Source of the DNA: DASYHS01 sp035998295
GTDB taxonomy: Bacteria > Pseudomonadota > Alphaproteobacteria > Azospirillales > Azospirillaceae
Length of the DNA stretch: 24,713 nt
Assembly (NCBI RefSeq): GCF_035998295.1
Contig: NZ_DASYHS010000166.1
Span: 1 to 24,713 of the forward strand
Reading direction: 5' to 3'
Both the position numbers and the translations under genes were made by a program. The notes under the pieces are model-generated. The model saw only the letters and a program-made list of their open reading frames with translations, was not told where the DNA came from and did not search any database. Shown one piece after another: positions 21,401 through 24,713 of the stretch; the stretch's first letter is position 1, and every line of letters begins with the position of its first letter.

Positions 21401-21418
21401 CGTGGAATAGAATCCACG
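21401..21418. promoter_or_regulatory. Inverted repeat containing a -10-like hexamer
   Basis: CGTGGA (21401-21406) and TCCACG (21413-21418) flank ATAGAA; TAGAAT (21408-21413) matches 5 of 6 bases of a -10 box. It lies about 90 bases before the gene at 21508, in the only AT-enriched part of that gap. No good -35 box is seen, so an activator or another sigma factor may be involved. Confidence 0.3.
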
Positions 21419-21507
21419 CGCCTTCTGTTTGCTAGCCGAAACCGTCTTGCCAAAGAAGCTCCGAACGAGCCGGGGACGGTGTACGCCCATGATTTGGAGG
21501 ATCGGAG

Positions 21508-22137
21508 ATGAAAGTGAACACCTTGTTTGCCGCCCTGCTGGCGGCCGGCGCCCTGTCCGTGTCCGGCGCGGCGCAGGCCCAGGACGCGAGCGGAGGGGCT
21601 GCGACGGGTGGCGCCGGCGCCACCCAGACCCAGTCGTCCGGCTCCACCGACACGGCCGCCCAGGGTTCGGCGCAGACACCCGGGTCCGGTGCCGGTGACT
21701 CGGCCGCCCAGAACCAGGCGCCGATGCCCGGCGGCCCGGACGCCCAGGGCATGAACCAGCTTCCCAGCGCCGGCGGTACGCTGTCCCAGGACTCGTCCCA
21801 GACGCTCGGCACCGGCGGCACGGCGTCCCAGGGTTCGACCCCGATGCCGGCCACGGACACCGCGGCCACCGGGTCCGGCATGCAGCCCGACCAGATGAGC
21901 GAGGACGACGTCCGCAAGCTCCAGCAGGCGCTGGCGGACCAGGGCCAGGATCTCCAGGTGGACGGCGTCTGGGGCCCGAACACCGAGACCGCGCTGCGCG
22001 GCTTCCAGGAGCAGCAGGGCATGGACGCGACGGGCCAGCCCGACCAGGAGACGCTCTCCGCGCTCGACGTCGAGCTGGACGGCATGGCGGAAGCCGGCGG
22101 CACGATCGGGACCCCGGCCGGCCAGACCAGCCAGTAA
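21508..22137 (+). CDS. Exported low-complexity protein with C-terminal peptidoglycan-binding domain
   Basis: 209 aa. The signal peptide ends at AQA-QD (about residue 24). Residues 25-125 are a disordered Ser/Thr/Gly/Gln-rich region with loose repeats of SGSTDTAAQGSAQTPGSG type. Residues about 129-187 form a PG_binding_1 domain: DVRKLQQALADQGQDLQVDG, then VWGPNTETALRGFQEQQGMD. A Gly/Ala/Thr tail follows. It probably sits in the periplasm bound to peptidoglycan through the C-terminal domain; no catalytic domain is present. GGAGATG-type ribosome site (GGAGGATCGGAG) precedes the ATG. It is a single-gene unit ending at a strong hairpin. Confidence 0.88.
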   Translation: MKVNTLFAALLAAGALSVSGAAQAQDASGGAATGGAGATQTQSSGSTDTAAQGSAQTPGSGAGDSAAQNQAPMPGGPDAQGMNQLPSAGGTLSQDSSQTLGTGGTASQGSTPMPATDTAATGSGMQPDQMSEDDVRKLQQALADQGQDLQVDGVWGPNTETALRGFQEQQGMDATGQPDQETLSALDVELDGMAEAGGTIGTPAGQTSQ

Positions 22138-22152
22138 ACCTTCCGCACGAAA

Positions 22153-22187
22153 CCCGCCGGCCGGCCCCGTCCCTGCCGGCCGGCGGG
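22153..22187 (+). terminator. Hairpin after the peptidoglycan-binding protein gene
   Basis: CCCGCCGGCCGG (22153-22164) and its exact complement CCGGCCGGCGGG (22176-22187) form a 12-bp stem with an 11-base loop, 15 bases after the stop codon. No T-run follows. Confidence 0.55.
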
Positions 22188-22282
22188 ACGTCGCGACCTC
22201 CCTCGTTCCCCCTTTCGCCATCTCCCCCGCACGCGATTTCGGCTTACGGCCTTCGTGAATACGCCTTGCATCCGGCAGGAAC

Positions 22283-22327
22283 GCCGTTCCGGGCCGGGGG
22301 TTCTGTGCACAGGCCGTTCCGGACCGG
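22283..22327. promoter_or_regulatory. Direct repeats flanking a palindrome upstream of the PQQ dehydrogenase
   Basis: GCCGTTCCGGGCCGG (22283-22297) and GCCGTTCCGGACCGG (22313-22327) agree at 14 of 15 bases and start exactly 30 bases apart, about three helical turns. Between them lies a perfect 10-base palindrome CTGTGCACAG (22303-22312). They lie 90-134 bases upstream of the gene start at 22417 and may be regulator sites. Confidence 0.4.
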
Positions 22328-22416
22328 TCGGTTACCATTCGGATGATGCGGCCTCCGCCGTCGAGCGGCAGCGTTCGGACCGCGAATGGCGACGGGACGA
22401 AAACGGGAGGACGCAC

Positions 22417-23859
22417 ATGAAGTGGTTGTCTTCGCTCGTCGGCGCCGCGCTGCTGGCCCTCTGCCTGCCCGAATCCGCGACCGTGGTCGCCCAGGCGGCC
22501 GCCCAGGAAGTCCCCCAGACCGCGGACCAGGTCGCCAAGCCGCCCGGCGACATACCGGGCTCCCCCAGGATCGCCCTCGTCAAGGTTGCGGACGGCTTCG
22601 CCGATCCCGTCGGCGTCTCCACGGCCGGCGACGGGTCCGGCCGCATCTTCGTGGTCGAGCGCGTCGGCCGGGTACGGGTCGTCCGGGACGGCCAGCTCCT
22701 GGAGGAACCGTTCCTCGACCTCACGTCCATCAACCCGCTCGGCACCGACGTGCAGACCGGCTTCGTCGAGCAGGGACTGTTCTCGATCGCCTTCCATCCG
22801 GAGTTCGAGCGGAACGGCCACTTCTTCGTCCACTACACGTCGCTGCCCTTCAACGGCGACAACATGATCGTGCGCTTCACGGTCGACCCCGAGAGCCCCG
22901 ACGCCGTCACGGCCGAGCGGGCGAACGAGACGGCCCGCGTGATCCTGCGGGTCGACCAGCCCTGGTACAACCACAATGGCGGCCAGATCGCGTTCGGGCC
23001 CGACGGCTATCTCTACATCGCGATCGGCGACGGCGGCTGGGAGGGCGATCCCCTCGAGGCGGGGCAGGATCTGGGCACCATGCTCGGCAAGATACTGCGC
23101 ATCGACGTCGATGGCGGCGGCGACCGGCCCTACGCGATACCCGATGGCAATCCCTACGCCGACGCGTCGGATGAACGGCTGATGAACCTGTTCGGCATCA
23201 CCGAGGAGGAATTCGCCAAGATCAAGATCCGCTCCAAGCCCGAGATCTGGGCCTACGGACTGCGCAACCCCTACCAGTTCTCCTTCGATCCCGCGAACGG
23301 CGACCTCTTCATCGCCGATGTCGGCCAGAACCATTGGGAGGAGATCAACTGGCAGCCCGCGCGCAGCACCGGCGGCGAGAACTACGGCTGGTCGATCAAG
23401 ATGGGGACCCACTGCTTCCCCCTGACCGGGCCGAACCAGGACTGCCCGGAATTCGGCGTGCTGCCGGTCGCCGAATACCCGCACGAGGTGCCCTATCCCG
23501 ACGCCGAGCCGCTGCAGGACCATTTCGGCTGCTCGGCCCAGGGTCTCGGCGTCGCCAACTATGGCGGCATGGAGCATCTGTACCTGGTCGGCGACTGGTG
23601 CTCGGGCCGGGTCTTCGGGGTGGCCTGGAACGCCGACATGGGGCGCTGGCAGATCGATACCCTGACCCAGACCAGCCTCCAGTTCACCGGCGGCGGCTAT
23701 GACGAGGACGGCACCGTCCTCGCCGTCAACTGCGTCTGCTTCTATCTCACCGACGCCGGCCCGCAGGAGAACCCGCCGGGAGCGCTGTGGCGGGTCATGG
23801 CCGCCGACAACGTTCCGCAGGATGCCGAGGTCGCGACGACCGTCCAGACGGTGGAGTGA
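22417..23859 (+). CDS. PQQ-dependent sugar dehydrogenase (soluble GDH/aldose sugar dehydrogenase family)
   Basis: 480-aa exported beta-propeller quinoprotein that oxidises sugars or related alcohols in the periplasm with PQQ and calcium. The signal peptide is about 1-30. Family blocks in order: GFADPVGVSTAGDGSGRIFV, EQGLFSIAFHPEF, NHNGGQIAFGPDGYLYIAIG with the catalytic-type His186, WAYGLRNPYQFSFD with the PQQ-contacting Arg, and ADVGQNHWEEIN. C-terminal blades contain several Cys (THCFPLTGPNQDC, FGCSAQ, DWCSG, NCVCF) that may form disulfides. GGGAGGA lies 6 bases before the ATG. The cytochrome c gene follows after 52 bases and is the likely electron acceptor. Confidence 0.92.
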   Translation: MKWLSSLVGAALLALCLPESATVVAQAAAQEVPQTADQVAKPPGDIPGSPRIALVKVADGFADPVGVSTAGDGSGRIFVVERVGRVRVVRDGQLLEEPFLDLTSINPLGTDVQTGFVEQGLFSIAFHPEFERNGHFFVHYTSLPFNGDNMIVRFTVDPESPDAVTAERANETARVILRVDQPWYNHNGGQIAFGPDGYLYIAIGDGGWEGDPLEAGQDLGTMLGKILRIDVDGGGDRPYAIPDGNPYADASDERLMNLFGITEEEFAKIKIRSKPEIWAYGLRNPYQFSFDPANGDLFIADVGQNHWEEINWQPARSTGGENYGWSIKMGTHCFPLTGPNQDCPEFGVLPVAEYPHEVPYPDAEPLQDHFGCSAQGLGVANYGGMEHLYLVGDWCSGRVFGVAWNADMGRWQIDTLTQTSLQFTGGGYDEDGTVLAVNCVCFYLTDAGPQENPPGALWRVMAADNVPQDAEVATTVQTVE

Positions 23860-23911
23860 CGACGGCCGCACGGCCGGCCGGCGGCACTTCGAGCCAAGGG
23901 GGCAGTATTCG

Positions 23912-24379
23912 ATGATGGGACGGGTCGTGAAGGCGGGCCTGCTTGCGGTGGGCCTGCTTGTGGCGGGACTGCCCCTGTCGAGCGGAGGCGGCGAGGCGTC
24001 GGCGCAGGTCGTCTTCCGCCATCCGCTCGACGACAGGCCGCTCGACGTGGAACTGCCGGAAGGCGAGGCGGCCACCGAGGCCGTCCGGCGTTTCCACGAG
24101 ACCGGGGAGAACCTCTACGTCGGCGATCCGGAGGCCGTGGCCGAGGGAAAGCGGCTCTACCAGCGGTTCTGCCAAGCCTGCCACCTTCCCGACGCGGCGG
24201 GCCGGATCGGGCCCAATCTCGTCGACGAGGCGTTCAAGTACCCCCGCAACGGCACCGACGTCGGCTATTTCGAGACGATCCACGGCGGTGCCGCCGGCGC
24301 GATGCAGGCCTTCGGCAACAGGCTCGGCCAGGACGAGATCCTGGCCGTCATCGCCTATATCCACAGTCTGGCGGAGTAG
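23912..24379 (+). CDS. Periplasmic class I cytochrome c
   Basis: 155-aa monohaem cytochrome c with a signal peptide ending SAQ near residue 32. The haem attachment motif is C87-Q-A-C90-H91 and the probable sixth ligand is Met131 in GAAGAMQAFG. The C-terminal helix ILAVIAYIHSLAE is typical. Two adjacent ATG codons (23912 and 23915) can start it; AGGGGG lies 9-12 bases upstream. It directly follows the PQQ sugar dehydrogenase in the same direction and would carry its electrons to the respiratory chain. Layout resembles cytochromes serving PQQ alcohol and sugar dehydrogenases. Confidence 0.92.
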   Translation: MMGRVVKAGLLAVGLLVAGLPLSSGGGEASAQVVFRHPLDDRPLDVELPEGEAATEAVRRFHETGENLYVGDPEAVAEGKRLYQRFCQACHLPDAAGRIGPNLVDEAFKYPRNGTDVGYFETIHGGAAGAMQAFGNRLGQDEILAVIAYIHSLAE

Positions 24380-24420
24380 GCGGAGCGCGGCCGCGACCGG
24401 GCCGGCTCAGGGGTTTCCGG

Positions 24421-24663
24421 TCAGCGACGCCAGATCGGCTCACCGAGGTCCACGTCCTCCTCGTCGGTGAGCGCGCCGGCCGCGGCACCGGCCGCACCGC
24501 CGAGGACGGCGCCGCCGAGCGTGTTGCCGGTCAGGGCGCCGCCGACGCCGCCGGCCGCGGCGCCGATGCCGGCGCCGCTGAGCGCACGGTCCTCGGTCGT
24601 GTTGCCGCAGGCCGAGACAAGGGCGGCACCCGCGATCGCAAGGGTCAATGCGATGGCTTTCAT
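24421..24663 (-). CDS. Small glycine-zipper lipoprotein
   Basis: 80 aa. The lipoprotein signal peptide has lipobox VSAC with Cys19. The middle is a glycine-zipper repeat (SGAGIGAAAGGVGGALTG, then TLGGAVLGGAAGAAAGAL) like that of YmgG/OmpA-type Gly-zipper envelope proteins, and the end is acidic (TDEEDVDLGE). GGAGAGAG lies a few bases before the ATG at 24663. It is convergent with the cytochrome gene. Probably in the outer membrane or periplasm; function unknown. Confidence 0.85.
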   Translation of the reverse strand: MKAIALTLAIAGAALVSACGNTTEDRALSGAGIGAAAGGVGGALTGNTLGGAVLGGAAGAAAGALTDEEDVDLGEPIWRR

Positions 24664-24713
24664 GGTCTCTCTCCTGGTCTCATTCGCAGTGGACGGCGGG
24701 GAATGCGTCGCCG

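Noticed and set aside
20788..24075. Very long open frame on the minus strand opposite several genes
   Set aside because: It runs antisense through five clear plus-strand genes; long antisense frames are expected at this GC content, and its translation is low-complexity with no family match.
1..24713. CRISPR arrays, tRNA, rRNA, insertion sequences
   Set aside because: No regular repeat-spacer pattern, no cloverleaf or rRNA-like sequence and no transposase reading frame was seen on either strand.

Overview
This window is very GC-rich (third codon positions almost all G or C). It has strong AGGAGG-type ribosome binding sites, tightly packed ATGA-overlapping operons, Sec-exported PQQ and cytochrome c proteins and an outer-membrane beta-barrel. 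Together these suggest a free-living Gram-negative alphaproteobacterium of a high-GC order (Rhodospirillales or Geminicoccales-like). That placement is inference, because the window holds no rRNA or other phylogenetic marker.

Region 1 (about 1-15260) is a catabolic island. A NitT/TauT-type ABC transporter is split across a divergent promoter. Permease and ATPase lie on the minus strand (1-1448). On the plus strand (1596-6949) are a phthalate-dioxygenase-type reductase, an unknown 108-aa protein, a 74-aa recombinase-like HTH protein, a Rieske oxygenase, the substrate-binding protein, a RidA protein, a second recombinase-like HTH protein and a second Rieske oxygenase. A GNAT acetyltransferase (7061-7555), a short relic of a short-chain dehydrogenase (SDR) and a minus-strand SDR (7673-8452) follow. 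A second plus-strand operon (8587-14795) encodes a cupin, an SDR, an alpha/beta hydrolase, a ThDP-dependent decarboxylase-like enzyme, an aspartate-dehydrogenase-like protein and an aldehyde dehydrogenase. A plausible flow is uptake, Rieske oxygenation, ring or side-chain cleavage, hydrolysis, decarboxylation and aldehyde oxidation. RidA and the aspartate-dehydrogenase-like protein hint at an imine or amine intermediate. Three intergenic regions (near 1480, 8535 and 15130) carry the same AT-rich operator-like sequence over good sigma70 promoters, which suggests one local regulon whose regulator lies outside the window.

Region 2 (about 15260-21300) is an envelope or secretion locus. On the minus strand, in transcription order, are two small Sec-exported proteins, a periplasmic C39 cysteine peptidase and an outer-membrane beta-barrel with a lipoprotein signal and N-terminal coiled coil. 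This resembles the order substrate - FapD - FapF of functional amyloid (Fap) systems, but without recognisable FapB or FapC. The two small proteins and a third exported protein (20181-20681) carry, just after the signal peptide, a motif that fits the double-glycine leader pattern normally cut by C39 peptidases. The locus also has an ArsR-type regulator, a LuxR-type regulator with a degenerate receiver, and a stand-alone degenerate receiver with no output domain.

Region 3 (21508-24713) encodes exported proteins: a low-complexity peptidoglycan-binding protein, a PQQ-dependent sugar dehydrogenase, its likely cytochrome c partner, and a small glycine-zipper lipoprotein.

No rRNA, tRNA, CRISPR array or insertion sequence was seen.
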